Positions 12,101 through 23,312 of a stretch of 64,000 nucleotides of DNA are shown here, in pieces (the first letter of the stretch is position 1; every line of letters begins with the position of its first letter). Made by a program: the position numbers and the translations under genes. The stretch lies in the NCBI RefSeq assembly GCF_021347895.1, contig NC_067126.1:34298482-34362481 (forward strand). Reading direction: 5' to 3'. The notes under the pieces are model-generated. The model did not search any database, was not told where the DNA came from, and was given only the letters and a program-made list of their open reading frames with translations. The DNA comes from Acanthochromis polyacanthus (Eukaryota > Chordata > Actinopteri > Pomacentridae).

Positions 12101-14335
12101 GACTGAATAAAGCTGCTACCAAATACCGCTGCCGTACCTGTCTGTAGTATTTGTAGTAGATATCAGCCTTGACTTGGCCCCTCCAGATCTTTCTCTGATC
12201 CAGCAAGAGGTTGATGCTTTAGAGGAGTTGAGTCGACAACTCTTTCTTGAGACTGTGGACCTACAAGCCACTAAGGTAACGCATATGTATACAAACAATC
12301 ACGTACACAAATCCACAAGGTTCTGGCTCATTACGGACAAACTTTTCAACTGTAAAAAAAATGTGGCTGTTTGCATGTATCAAAATTGCTGCCAGTTGAG
12401 GTTGAAAAATGTGAAAAATGGCTCTAGTTTAGTATGCAGTGTATTACATGAGTTGTAAGTACTGTATTGTCTCCAGCAAAGGTGTAATCATCACATTAGA
12501 GTTGTGTTGTCTGGTCTCTAAGAGTCCAGGTGCATTTTTCAGTTGTCTTTTAGCCTCTGTTTGGTTCAGCAATGCCTCAGAAAAATGTTTGTCATAAGAG
12601 CTTGCCAGATGTCTACCATTTAATAAAAGTAATCTCTATCATACATAATATCAATATCTATATAAAATATTTCTGTAATTTCCTGTGTGTAATTTGAAGA
12701 AGGCTTATTAGCGCTCTAAATCACCATGTTAATAATATTGTGTGCTCTGGGTTTCCTTTATGATTTATGCAGGAGTCTAGTCATAAATGACATGAAGTCA
12801 ATGGTCTCCTTATAAACTTTTGCTTGACTTTAATGGTTTCCATTAAAACTGGGAGGACTGTGACTTGTGTCTGTTCAACAAAACACATTTATCTATACAC
12901 ACTTGCGCCCATTCGGTGTATATCTGATAAAGGATTTGCTGATTCTTTAACACCACTGTTTCTTATCTTCAGGAGCGAATTGAGTATTCAAAGACATTCC
13001 AGGGAAATACTTCAACTTCCTTGGCTACTTTTTTCCATCTATTGTGTCTGGAAAATCTTCATGGTGAGAACATTCACATATTGTGTTTCTCTCACTCTCA
13101 TAAGTAGATACTGTTGGTTACCTATGGGAAAAACTTTCTTCTTTCATTCATAGGGCAACTATAAACATAGTGTTTGATCGAGTTGGAAAGACAGATCCAG
13201 TGACGAGGGGTATTGAAATTACAGTGAACTACTTGGGCATCCAGTTTGATGTGAGACGCTCATACACACACTCTGTTGTTTCCATCTCTTTAGAGGATAT
13301 TATATTGATTTACATTCATTTCCTGTACATTTACTCTATCTCCAGCTATAACCATGACTTGCTTAACCCTAACCCTGAATTTTTTCTACACACATTTAAT
13401 GATTTACGTTATGGATTACTTTCTTCCCCAAAAGCGTTGCCTTTCCCTGTCATGTGTCTTTGTAAACATGTCCTCACAGCATTATGAATATTACATGTAC
13501 ACACACCTGCAGTAATAAAGTCGTGTCACACACGGTGACCTTTTGTAAAGATTGCTCACTCATTATCACCTCTCCTCTGCTGTCTCTGCAGAAAACCTGG
13601 TCATACTCCCTTCTAATCTTTTTCCACGTCGATAATTGTTTGATTGAGCTGTTCCAGGTCGCCCTCAGAGAGCACGGCATTGCGTTGAGCAAATAATGAA
13701 TCTTATTCTTCTGTTGTCTTTCTCATTATTTCAGGTAAAATTTGGTCCCAACACATTTCTTTCATCCTGGTGGGAATAATAATCGTTACATCTATACGTG
13801 GCTTACTCATTACCCTCACCAAGGTAAAACTGTCACATGATGTGTTGCTTAAGCAGCTCATCTTGAAGCCAATAAATGTGTGTGGTTTCTTGCTTGTAAC
13901 TGATGTTTTTTGCCCCACCAAATTGTGCAGTTTTTTGAATCTCGGTGTTATCTGCTTCTTCATTTTTAGTTCTTCTATGCAATATCAAGCAGCAAGTCTT
14001 CCAATGTCATCGTGCTAGTCCTCGCTCAGATCATGGTGAGTGTGTTTGACTCTTGCTTTACCAAACAGCCGAAGCTTACAAGCTACATTTGAATCTGAAA
14101 TGTCTGTCTGTGTGTCCCAATCCGATAGGGGATGTATTTTGTGTCATCTGTGCTGCTGATGCGAATGAGCATGCCCCTGGAGTATCGCTCCATCGTGACA
14201 GAGGTTCTGGGAGAGCTGCAGTTCAACTTCTATCACCGCTGGTTCGATGTCATCTTCCTGGTCAGCGCCCTGTCTAGCATCCTCTTCCTTTATCTCGCTC
14301 ACAAGCAGGCACCAGAAAAACACATGGCTCTCTGA
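9151..14335 (+). CDS. gpr89: Golgi pH regulator (GPR89), frame interrupted by homopolymer indels
   Basis: Gpr89 (GPHR) is a multi-pass Golgi/ER membrane protein described as an anion channel needed for Golgi acidification. Exons are 9151-9192, 10671-10730, 10874-10977, 11062-11168, 11265-11364, 11544-11664, 11793-11873, 11965-12074, 12187-12275, 12973-13063, 13154-13250, 13735-13823, 13970-14035 and 14129-14335. The product starts [14 protein letters not shown] and ends APEKHMAL, close to the usual length of about 455 residues and near-identical to vertebrate GPR89 by memory. Family segments such as [26 protein letters not shown] and the C-terminal [12 protein letters not shown] are clear. 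The reading frame is not continuous. One or two bases are missing at the exon 5/6 junction, one A and one T in exon 10, and one T in exon 12, with one extra G at the start of exon 11. All lie in short mononucleotide runs, so consensus error is likely and recent decay is the alternative. Intron 8 looks U12-type. Confidence 0.9.
12075..12186 (+). other. Probable U12-type (minor spliceosome) intron 8 of gpr89
   Basis: The exon ends in GGAAGTGAAA and the intron starts GTATCCTC, close to the U12 donor consensus RTATCCTT. CCTTGAC at 12167-12173 matches the U12 branch-point consensus, with the branch A about 14 bases before the AG at 12185-12186. There is no strong polypyrimidine tract. Joining these sites gives the expected SEN-L-S-LIQQ reading. 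Confidence 0.8.
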
Positions 14336-14430
14336 TCCCTTACTGTGCAGCTCCTCTCTCGGATATGACTCCTCACGCATGGGGTGACTTTCAATCTGGG
14401 ATTTAGACATATCCGGAAATCACATTTTTT

Positions 14431-14432
<2 letters not shown>

Positions 14433-14473
<41 letters not shown>

Positions 14474-14474
14474 T
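14433..14474. repeat. (TA)n microsatellite in the gpr89 3' UTR
   Basis: Near-perfect TA repeat, interrupted once by TG, about 100 bases after the gpr89 stop codon. Confidence 0.95.
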
Positions 14475-14575
14475 GGATATAATTATTTGGACTGCCTGTT
14501 CCTGAATCAGGAATGGCTGAATTTTGGGTGCGAGTGGTGGGGAACTGTTGGAGTACACGAGGAAACAACTTTACA

Positions 14576-14581
14576 ATTAAA
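14576..14581 (+). terminator. Candidate polyadenylation signal of gpr89 (ATTAAA)
   Basis: ATTAAA lies about 240 bases after the gpr89 stop and is followed by a T-rich stretch. This is a motif match only. Confidence 0.45.
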
Positions 14582-14818
14582 GTATTTCCAGAATTCAGTT
14601 TTTTTTTTTCTGTAAATGCAGATACTATGTTTGCTTTGGTCTTAAAGTTTAATTCTTTTTGTCAAAAAGTCTCGTCATTCTGAACACACTGGAGCTAACC
14701 ATGAGATACCACCCATGAGCTGCATTTTTTAGTGACTGTAATTTTCAGCAAAACGTTCAGTTCTTTCATCGGGAACAAAAACAGATAACCATAAAGTTAT
14801 TCAGATGGTACATGTGCA

Positions 14819-14824
14819 TTTATT
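14819..14824 (-). terminator. Candidate polyadenylation signal of pdzk1 (AATAAA on minus)
   Basis: TTTATT on the plus strand reads AATAAA on the minus strand, about 505 bases after the pdzk1 stop. If both signals are used, the convergent gpr89 and pdzk1 transcripts end within about 250 bases of each other. Confidence 0.4.
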
Positions 14825-15328
14825 TGTGTTCATGAGAACTCTCATCCATTTACTTTCATTTTAGAAATTTTAACAGCAAAATTAAATTTTTTGTAGAACA
14901 TTAAATAAAAGCAGCAGTTTGTGCACTGAGAAAAATACTTGAAAAGCCACAGTGCTTTTACTGGCAGTGAAGTGTTTTTCATTTTAATAACATCAGCAAT
15001 CTCAGGTGTTTCAAAGATAATACTCATCATTGTATTGCCCACAAGTAGATCAAAGGATCTATGATCACAGGTTCCTGAACAATCTTGGTATTTGGGAACG
15101 CGTCTTTGTTCTAAGCCCTTTCATACAATGGAAGCAGCTATTCTGTTGTGAATCTGATTTTGGCAGTAGATTTCAAAAGTCTTTACAGTCCTCGTCCTGT
15201 CGGTTTCTTCATCTCTTTTTCACTTGTGATATCAACTGGATGTATGAAGCCCATAGAGCAGATTGTTAAAGAAAAAACATCAACGTCTGATTAGTCGAAA
15301 TCAGGAAAGGGATTCTTCAGATGGCTGC

Positions 15329-18300
15329 TCAGAATCTCTCATCTATGCTCTCTTCAGATGAATTTGAAGTCACAGATGTGGCCTAGAAGAGAGGAAAAAT
15401 TAATAATGTTTAATCAGCTGACATTTTCTTCCTGCTTTTAGGTGAATGATAAATTAGGAAAAGGCAGGATAAGTGTTGTTATGTTTGACTTTAATCAGGA
15501 TGTAGCGAATACATGACCACATGTAAAGAAGGCCAAAAGTCTGCAGCAATGTGTAGCAGTCCTTTGGGCTAAATGCTAATTTTGATTTTCGGGTAAAATA
15601 AATATCACGCTTGCCACAGTCTTGGTGATGCTAACATCAGCCACAAAGTACAGCTGAGGCTGGTGGGAACGTTATTTGTTTTGCAGGTACTGGACAAATT
15701 CAAATTCTGATCGTATGATGTCACTAGATTTCACATTAAGGCAGAATGGTCGTTCATAAGGGGACCATGAATGTCTAAACAAAGTATTGTGGCAACCCTA
15801 GCAGGGCCTTTACTCAAAACTATATGAGCCTCATTGTGCTGCCAGGAGTCATGCTCTGGGAACCATGAATGTCTGTACAAAATTAGCAGTTCATACAAAA
15901 GAAATTACATCAGTGGTTAATTGACTCCCTGACATTGCTATCTTTAGAACCATGTTGCTAGAAATGTAAAAAAATTTAAAAAGCACCACTCACCCTCTGT
16001 CTTTCATGTTCAGATGAAGTATCAGATCTTGCGTCCTCCTCCTGTCTGGCCCTCTGGCTGGTCTTTGGAGACTCTGTCGTGTGGACTTGAATGTAGGATG
16101 TTTCCCCGAGCAGCAGGCGTGTGATGGTCACTCCTTTAGCTTTGAGCTTGTCGTAGACGCTCTTTTTAGCCACAAGCATCTCCAGAGAGTTGCCGCTTCT
16201 GTGGATCATGTCTACCACCTCTTCATACCTCCTCTGCTCCACGTTCACCCCGTTTACCTCCACCACTACGTCGTAATTCTCCAGACCTGCTCTGTCTGCT
16301 GCTCCTCCCTCCACCACCTGAAAAAAGCAGTGTTTTAACGCTTGTGTTTGAAATCGTAATAAATGGTAAATGGTTGTATTTATATAGCGCTTTTATCCAA
16401 AACGCTTTACATGATACGTCACATTCACACACTGATGGGGGGAGCTGCCATGCTAGGCGCTAACCACAACCCACCAGGAGCAAATAAGGGTTCGGTGTCT
16501 TGCTCAGGGACACCTCGACATGAGCTCAACGGGCCAGGGGATCAAACCACAACCCTCTGGTTGCGAGACAGCCACTCCACCCACTGAGCTATGCCGCCCC
16601 AATAATGAAATAATGTGCGTTCTTTAGTCTTACCTCCTTGATGTGCTGACCAAGCACCCCCTTGATGGCGTTTAGGTGAAAGCCATAGGTACCTGAGGTC
16701 CTTTCCAGTTTGCACAGTTTAGGCTTGAGATCCTCTTCCCTTTCTTGAACTGGTGTGGACTGTTGGGAAGTGGTGGGTAAAGTGATGGCCTCTGTGTAAC
16801 TGGGCGGTAAGTGGGAGTCCTTCATGTCCTCCCAGAAAAGCATGGGAGACACTGTGCCCTACAAGAGACACAACATGCTATTATCCAAGTCATCTGTAGG
16901 ATATATTGAGGACAGACTGTAGCACTCTGGCTCACCAGTTTGTACATTTGGTCTGTATCTTTGTCCACCACCACGAGGCAGCATTTGTTGCCACTCTTCC
17001 TGAACCTGTCGACGACCATTTCGTGGCTGTAGCCTTCCACCTCCTTGCCTTCCAAAGCCACCAGTCTGTCCATTTCCTTTAGACCTGCAATATCTGCCGG
17101 GCTGCCTCGCTCTATGTCCTTGATGAAGTGTTCTGCATGGAGTCAGAAGCACATTATGACAGCTCTGCAGTATAGGAAATACAATATCAATGTATTGAAT
17201 ATGGCCTTGCCTGTTTTTCGGGGCTCCTCTTTAAGCAGGAAGCCGTATCCATCAGATCCTTTGGTTATGTTGATGATGCGCGGCTGCAGAGGAAGGTACT
17301 TGGTTGTGGCCAACCACGTTCCTATCTTCTCACGCTTCTTCTGGTAGAAGATGTCGGTTTCCTCATTGACCAGGAGAAACATGATGCTGCTGCCTGCCAG
17401 CCTGATCTTTTCCACGACTTGTTCGTGTGTACAGTTTTCTATGTTCTCCCCGTTGATCTCCACCAGACGGTCTTTGGCTCTGATCCCTGCTTTGTAGGCC
17501 ACACTTCCTGGGATCACCTCTGTCATGAAAAAGCCTTCCTGAGCTAAGACAGGATGTTGTAGAAGATATGAAAAAAATATGAGTAAATAAAACCACACAT
17601 TTTAGCATATTTTTGACACAGCATCACAGAAACATTGAAATTGTAATAAACAAGTTATTCACAGATGAGTAGTAAGCAAGATACGCTGTATGGAAATTAA
17701 GTTTTGGTTGTGAGGTTATCAAGTTAAGATAAGACAGAACTTTAATAATTCCAAGGTATATGCTTGACAAAGAAAAAAAGAATATCTTTGACTGGATTCT
17801 CTTTGGATTTGACACTTTCTTTGACCTCCAGCCTTTCAGAAAATGTGTGCAGACACACAGAACACAAAATACTTTACTTCTGCAGGCTTGATGGATTGCT
17901 GTTGCAGTTTTCTTTCTACAATGACAAAATCTTAACAGGTCAATATATCGAGTATGTGGTTTCATTAGTTACTGATTGAAATTTTCAGCCTGGTTCACCT
18001 CCAACCACACCTGGCAATATTCATGGGTGTTGTCAGAACTGTGCTCTGTTGCACACTGATGTGATTGTAGAGTACATCGGCATATTACTGCAGCATGATA
18101 AGAATCACGAGAGGTCAGCAGATACGTTGGGATGCTTGTTTATTGTTTAATAATAGATTCTACTCTAGATATCCTGCAGCTCTTTTTCACAAGGTAAGAG
18201 GTCAAAAATACCAATAATGGGGTCTTCGGGTTGCAAAAAGAACAGAAAAGAATAGGGTTGAAAGGTTTTTCTGGGGACAAGCAAGACTCAAGTCCAGTAT

Positions 18301-18948
18301 GTCTAAAGCAGCAATTTCCAGCATCTATAATTTAAATTTCTGGTTCTTTCTGTTTATTTTAACAATTGTCTCAGATTGTTATTCCCTGGCCCTGTATCTT
18401 CAGCTCACCTTTGTCTGATCGAACAGAAAACCCATAGCTCGAGCTGGGCTTGATCATATAGCAGAGTTTGGCTTTGAGATCCTGTTTGGCCACTCCGTTG
18501 GCAACTGCTGTGGTCTGAGGGTCGGAAAAGCTCACTCCCTTCTCTTTACCCTGCTTGTAAGATGCTTCGTCCAGAATGTGGAATGTGACGGACGATCCGC
18601 TGTCTCTCACCATTTCCACCACCTGCCCCGGGGAAACAAAGAAGGGTCTGAAAAAAGATGCTTGTCGCAGGAGTACGCCTTCGGTCTCCGGTCTGGTATT
18701 GATTTGATTAATGCGCTGCAGTGATTCTACATCCTACTCACCGCCGAGTGGGGCACTGCATCTACGAATGCTCCATTGACCCGGAGGACGCGGTCACCAT
18801 CCTTCATGCCGGCCAATTCTGCTGGACCTCCCATTTCCAGGCAGCGGATCAGGTGACCCTCCTCACCATGCTCCACCCTCAGATAGAAGCCAAAAGTCTG
18901 ACCAGGCCTCTTGGATAGAGAAATCACCCTCGGCTTGTACCCGGACAT
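15329..18948 (-). CDS. pdzk1: PDZ domain-containing scaffold protein PDZK1 (NHERF3)
   Basis: Pdzk1 is a cytoplasmic scaffold at apical membranes that clusters transporters and channels through four PDZ domains. Minus-strand coding exons are 18742-18948, 18409-18622, 17211-17543, 16936-17132, 16634-16858, 15994-16317 and 15329-15382. Together they give 517 residues with no frame break, against 519 in human from memory. PDZ1 spans about residues 6-89, PDZ2 118-205, PDZ3 221-310 and PDZ4 345-430. The ligand-binding loops read TFGFYL, SYGFSV, GYGFLL and TYGFHL. Segments [19 protein letters not shown] and [20 protein letters not shown] closely follow PDZK1. The start is the first Met, two bases into exon 18742-18950. 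The C terminus ends ESIDERF. One junction (17211 to 17132) uses GC instead of GT as donor. The PDZ3/PDZ4 linker is Ser/Thr/Pro-rich. Linkage to gpr89 supports pdzk1 over the related pdzd3 (nherf4). Confidence 0.93.
16361..16600 (-). repeat. tRNA-derived SINE in a pdzk1 intron
   Basis: Read on the minus strand, it begins GGGGCGGCATAGCTCAGTGG, continues with a B-box-like GGTTTGATCC, and ends in the AATGGTAAATGG...TATATAGCGC tail common in fish repeats. It fills most of the 316-base intron between 16317 and 16634. No clear target-site duplication was found. Confidence 0.75.
17133..17210 (-). other. Probable GC-AG intron of pdzk1
   Basis: On the minus strand the upstream exon ends CGAAAAACAG and the intron begins GCAAGG, matching the usual AG|GCAAGT form of GC donors. 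The acceptor is CCATGCAG at 17133. Phase-1 joining gives the expected PDZ3 text EHFIKDI. No GT donor in the neighbourhood keeps the frame. The intron is only 78 bases. Confidence 0.75.
17544..18408 (-). other. pdzk1 intron within PDZ2
   Basis: This intron has no coding content. Around 17725-17760 there is a short stretch like the GATAAGATA...CTTTATTGAT tail seen more clearly at 53858-53910, probably a decayed retroposon end. The acceptor that keeps frame is CTTAG, with the exon starting at 17543. A second AG four bases downstream would shift the frame. Confidence 0.4.
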
Positions 18949-18950
18949 GT

Positions 18951-20602
18951 CTGTAATAAGAAGGAGAAGGTGAACAACACACACAATAATCACAAATTAT
19001 GTCTTGAACTGTGATAAACTGCAAGACATAACATCTTTAAATATTTCCAAGATAGCTTTGTTAGAGATTCTTAGAAAAAAAACACGCATGAGAGTTTTTC
19101 TTCATAAATTGCGGCAGTAAAGAAGTAGAAGCACTCATTGAATTTATCTCAGACCTTTAAAATCTCGCCTCTTTCTCCCTTTCTATTATCACTACTGTCA
19201 CCCTTTAAACATAATTAGAATAGCAGATAATCCCAGATCTAAAGAAGCCGTAGAGGTGCTGATAGCATCAGATAAAGAGCTAATCTTCTGTGTCAGCTCT
19301 GCTGCACCATTTATTGGTTAACAGCCTGCACACCTGACTGCGAAGATTATCCACCATAAAATACGGCTTGGACTTTGAATGCAAAGTAAGAAATGTTACT
19401 GTAATTCTCTGATAGTACTGGCAGAAAGATCATAAAAGAAAGGGGTGTGCGCTCTGATAAACATTAACATAGATTTTAACAGTGAAAATAATTTGTGGTT
19501 TGATTTCAGTGTGCAGTTGTTGTTTTTTTATAATGTTCTCCAAAAGCTCTGCACCTTCAGGCAATGTGAGCGTCGATTGTTTCTTTTTTATTTTTAATAA
19601 AGCTCGAAACCTTAAATCATTGTTTCTCCAGTTAACTTCCCCTTTAGCAAGTCTGAACCCAAAGAATTGTAAATAACTTAAAGAATAGTAGTAAAGTATC
19701 GTAAATTCTGTATCAGCCTGTCCCAAAAGCGAAATGTATGTACTTAATGGTGACATAAAACACAATATTCAAACTCATGATCGTTTTTTGTGAATACCTT
19801 CATATCTTGGAATACATTATTTACTATTAATTGGATTTTACATGACAGCACTGGGCAACTGCAAAACCATAATACTAAACAAATCATAAAGACGCCATTA
19901 AAAACTTAAAATTAATTGGTTCCATAAAAATAAGAAATTTTGAATATTGGGTCATTTTGGTAAAATTTAGTTTTGTTGTTTTTTCCTGTAAACAATAAAC
20001 AAAAAAACATTGTATTTGTTTGTCTGTCTAATGCTGTCACACCTTTTGAAACACATAAAAAATTGTAATATATTTTATGATAATATTTGAGATTGTGTAA
20101 AATTTTAAGGATGTCCAAAAACTTTTTTCCACCACTGTATGTAAAAATGTCACAACAATGTGGCACTTCACAGAAAATACTAATAGTTCCAGTATCCAAA
20201 TCAGAAAACATGTAAGATAACATGAACTTTTTATTGCAAGTGAATTTTGATATGTACTTTAATTAATATTTGCATTGTTTGACCCCTTAAACAAAATGAT
20301 GTACCTTGAAACCCCTTATTAATGCGAAAAAAGGAGGATTTAGTTTTCTTTCTTGCTTTCTATTCTTTTAAATCCAATAGTTTGCAAAACAAAATCAACT
20401 CATTTATTTTGAAACTTCTTGTGGAGGTCCTGAACCCAGCGTTTGGAACCATTCCTGTATGTGATGTTGGATAAGTCAAGCAATCTCAAACTGACCTTTA
20501 ATCGTACATGTCTTGCTCTGTGTGGTAATTTCTACGGTTCATGATCACACGTACAAGAAGAAAAATACATACAGTATAGAAGTGTTTTGAAAATAAACTC
20601 AC
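18951..20602 (-). other. Probable first intron of pdzk1
   Basis: AT-rich and without coding exons. Around 20110-20145 the text CCAAAAACTTTTTTCCACCACTGTA looks like the end of a Tc1-type element, but no matching opposite end was found. Confidence 0.35.
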
Positions 20603-20800
20603 CTGCTCCTCTCTACTCAGTGTCCCAGTCCAAAGAGGGGATTCACCTGTCACCGATTGTATTGTGTCCTTGCATCTTCCTTCGGCCCTCCCCTTCTCCT
20701 TCCCTCTGAAAGGACTTTCACCAGCCAAAGGTGAGCCTAAAGGCTGAGTTATTTAACAGTGTCTCGTGTCCCTGTGCAGTCTGTCCTCAGCAGGTAAGCA
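20603..20800 (-). other. Candidate non-coding first exon of pdzk1
   Basis: On the minus strand a good donor (GTGAGTTT, 20595-20602) follows a more GC-rich stretch about 1.65 kb upstream of the coding start. The acceptor just before the pdzk1 start codon (TTACAG, 18951-18956) requires an upstream exon of this kind. The 5' boundary is a guess. Confidence 0.35.
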
Positions 20801-21859
20801 GTCATCTATTTAGTGGTCGAAGGTACGTGATGTAGCTGCCAATAAAAGTCATAACAGTCTACCTATCACATCCAATATTACGTAAATATGCATGGGTGTT
20901 ATGTAATTACAAGCAGTGTCTATGCGTAATGGAAAGCCATGCATATTTTTCCCATGAAGTTTAATGGTAAAATGAATTTTCCTTTAGTATTTTTTAACCA
21001 ATTAGACTCTATAAAAATACAGTCATATTGTAGGCTCACAGGTGCTGAAGGCTGACTTTTTTGAATTGCGTAATTTAATTGTCAAGTCATATTATATTTA
21101 TATAGCACATGAAACAACAGAAGCTCCAATGGGCTTTTCCTTTATGACAAAGAACTAACAGTGCAATTTCACTGAAAGAAGTAAAAATACACTTTTAAAT
21201 CAACTGAATTCAGTACACCTGTGTTTTCTCACAATATAATACATCTCAGTGCACTTTACATGTTAGGATCAGGATCTTACAGTGTTATACAGAGAGAACC
21301 CCAGCTACTCCTCTGACCAAGAACTTGGTGACGCTGCATATCTATTTATCTGATCACATAATTATCTTATTTCCCAACACAGTTTGTAAGATTCCATCTT
21401 TTGTTTTTGTTTTTTTTGCAAGGGGAACTTGTTCTGTTCACATTTATTTACATAAATCATAATAGACAAACCTGATTTGCCTTGATTTATGGAGAACACA
21501 TGGATTTAACCAGTTCTTGGCATGTAAACAAACATGCTTTCTTAACATGGAGTACATGATATGAACCACATATAAAAAGTCATCACAGCGTAGAATTACA
21601 AAAAATAATCAAATACGGTATATACTGAAAGACTAAAAACAAGAAAAAACAATCACATTCCTATTTTTTCCCATTCATACAGTACATTCTGGAGTTTTAT
21701 GTCATGTGTTTTGACACCTATGCAGTCTAGTTCAGTCTAATGCAAAAGCTCTATAATTAAAAGCTACCTGGGAGAAATTCTTAATGTTAATAATCTTACT
21801 TAAATGACTGAGGTGATGTTTAATTTTTAGGGTCATTACAGTGCCGAATTGTGCTGATA
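20801..21859. other. Intergenic, no gene seen
   Basis: AT-rich DNA. Around 21085-21340 it has decayed words of a fish repeat (TTTATATAGCAC, CAGTGCACTTTACA, GAGAGAACCCCAG), too degraded to classify. Confidence 0.4.
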
Positions 21860-23312
21860 TGCTTTCTTCTTCTTCTATTTTTCCTTTCTGCTTTTCCCTT
21901 CAGGGTCGCCACAGCGAATCAATTGCCTCCATCTAACCCTGTCTTCTGCATCCTCTTCTCTCACGCCAACTGCCTTCATGTCCTCTTTAACCACATCCGT
22001 AAACCTCCTCTTTGGTCTTCCTCTAGGCCTCCTGCCTGGCAGTGGGAAACTCAGCATCCTTCTACCAATATATTCACTCTCTCTCCTCTGGACATGTCTG
22101 AACCATCTCAGTCTGGCCTCTCTGACTTTATCTCCAAAGCCTCTAACATGTGCTGTCCCTCTGATGGACTCATTCCTGATCCTATCCATCCTGGTCACTC
22201 CCAAAGAAAACCTCAGCATCTTCAGTTCTGCTACCTCCAGCTCTGCCTCCTGTCTTTTCCTCAGGGACACTGTCTCCAGACCAAACAACATGGCTGGTCT
22301 CACCGCAGTTTTGTAAACCTTTCCTTTCATTTTAGCTGAAACTCTTCTATCACACATCACACCTGACACTTTTCTCCAGCCGTTCCAGCCTGCCTGTACA
22401 CGCTTCTTCACCTCTTTTCCACACTCTCCATTGCTCTGGACTGTTGACCCTAAGTACTTAAAATCCTCCACCTTCTTGATCTCTTCTCCCTGTAACCTCA
22501 CTCTTCCACTTGGGTCCCTCTCATTCACACACAGATACTCCGTCTTGCTGCGGCTAACCTTCATTCCTCTCCTTTCCAGGGCAAACCTCCACGCCTCTAC
22601 CTTCTCCTCCACCTGTTCCCTGCTCTCACTACAGATCACAAATCATCTGCAAACATCATAGTCCATGGAGACTCCTGTCTAACCTCGTCTGTCATCCTGT
22701 CCATCACCACAGCAAACAAGAAGGGGCTCAGAGCTGATCCCTGATGTAGTCCCACCTCCACCTTGAACTCCTCTGTTACTCCTACAGCACACCTCACCAC
22801 TGTCTTACAGTCCTCATACATGTCCTGCACCACTCTAACATACTTCTCTGCCACTCCAGACTTCCTCATACAAAACCACAGTTCCTCTCTGGGCACCCTG
22901 TCATAAGCTTTCTCCAGATCTACAAAGACACAATGCAGCTCCTTCTGACCTTCTCTGTACTTCTCTATTAACATCCTCAAAGCAAATATCGCATCTGTTG
23001 TACACTTTCCTGGCATGAAACCATACTGCTGCTCACAGATGTTCACCTCTGCCCTTAGTCTAGCTTCAACTACTCTTTCCCATAGCTTCATCGTGTGGCT
23101 CATCAGCTTTATTCCTCTGTAGTTACCACACCTCTGCACATCTCCCTTGTTCTTAAAGATGGGAACCAGCACACTTCTCCTCCATTCCTCGGGCATCTTC
23201 TCACTATCGAAGATCCTGTTGAACAACCCAGTCAGAAACTCTACTGCTACCTCTCTGAGACACTTCCATACCTCCACAGGTATATCATCAGGACCAAGTG
23301 CTGATATACTTT
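21860..23312 (-). mobile_element. 5'-truncated non-LTR retrotransposon (LINE), RT and C-terminal part
   Basis: Minus-strand reading starts at GPDDIPVEVWKCL-like text (about 23300) and runs through reverse-transcriptase motifs: FVDLEKAYDRVPREELW, GLHQGSALSPFLF and the catalytic FADD near 22640. It then continues to the conserved C-terminal half ending VRWRQLIRCGDPEGK. One G appears to be missing just after FADDL (near 22637), so the frame shifts there and the copy is not functional. The 3' end (left side) carries a short AGA/GAA-rich tail. The N-terminal endonuclease is absent, as expected for 5' truncation. The family is common in teleosts and RTE-like in my judgement, but the clade is uncertain. 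Confidence 0.88.

Noticed and set aside
16400..16600. Possible tRNA genes at SINE heads (also 25349, 35600 and 38300)
   Set aside because: A and B boxes are present but no full cloverleaf with a matching acceptor stem could be drawn. They are tRNA-derived repeats.
21851..22661. Plus-strand open frames of 76-162 codons over the LINE
   Set aside because: They are antisense shadows of the minus-strand reverse-transcriptase frame.
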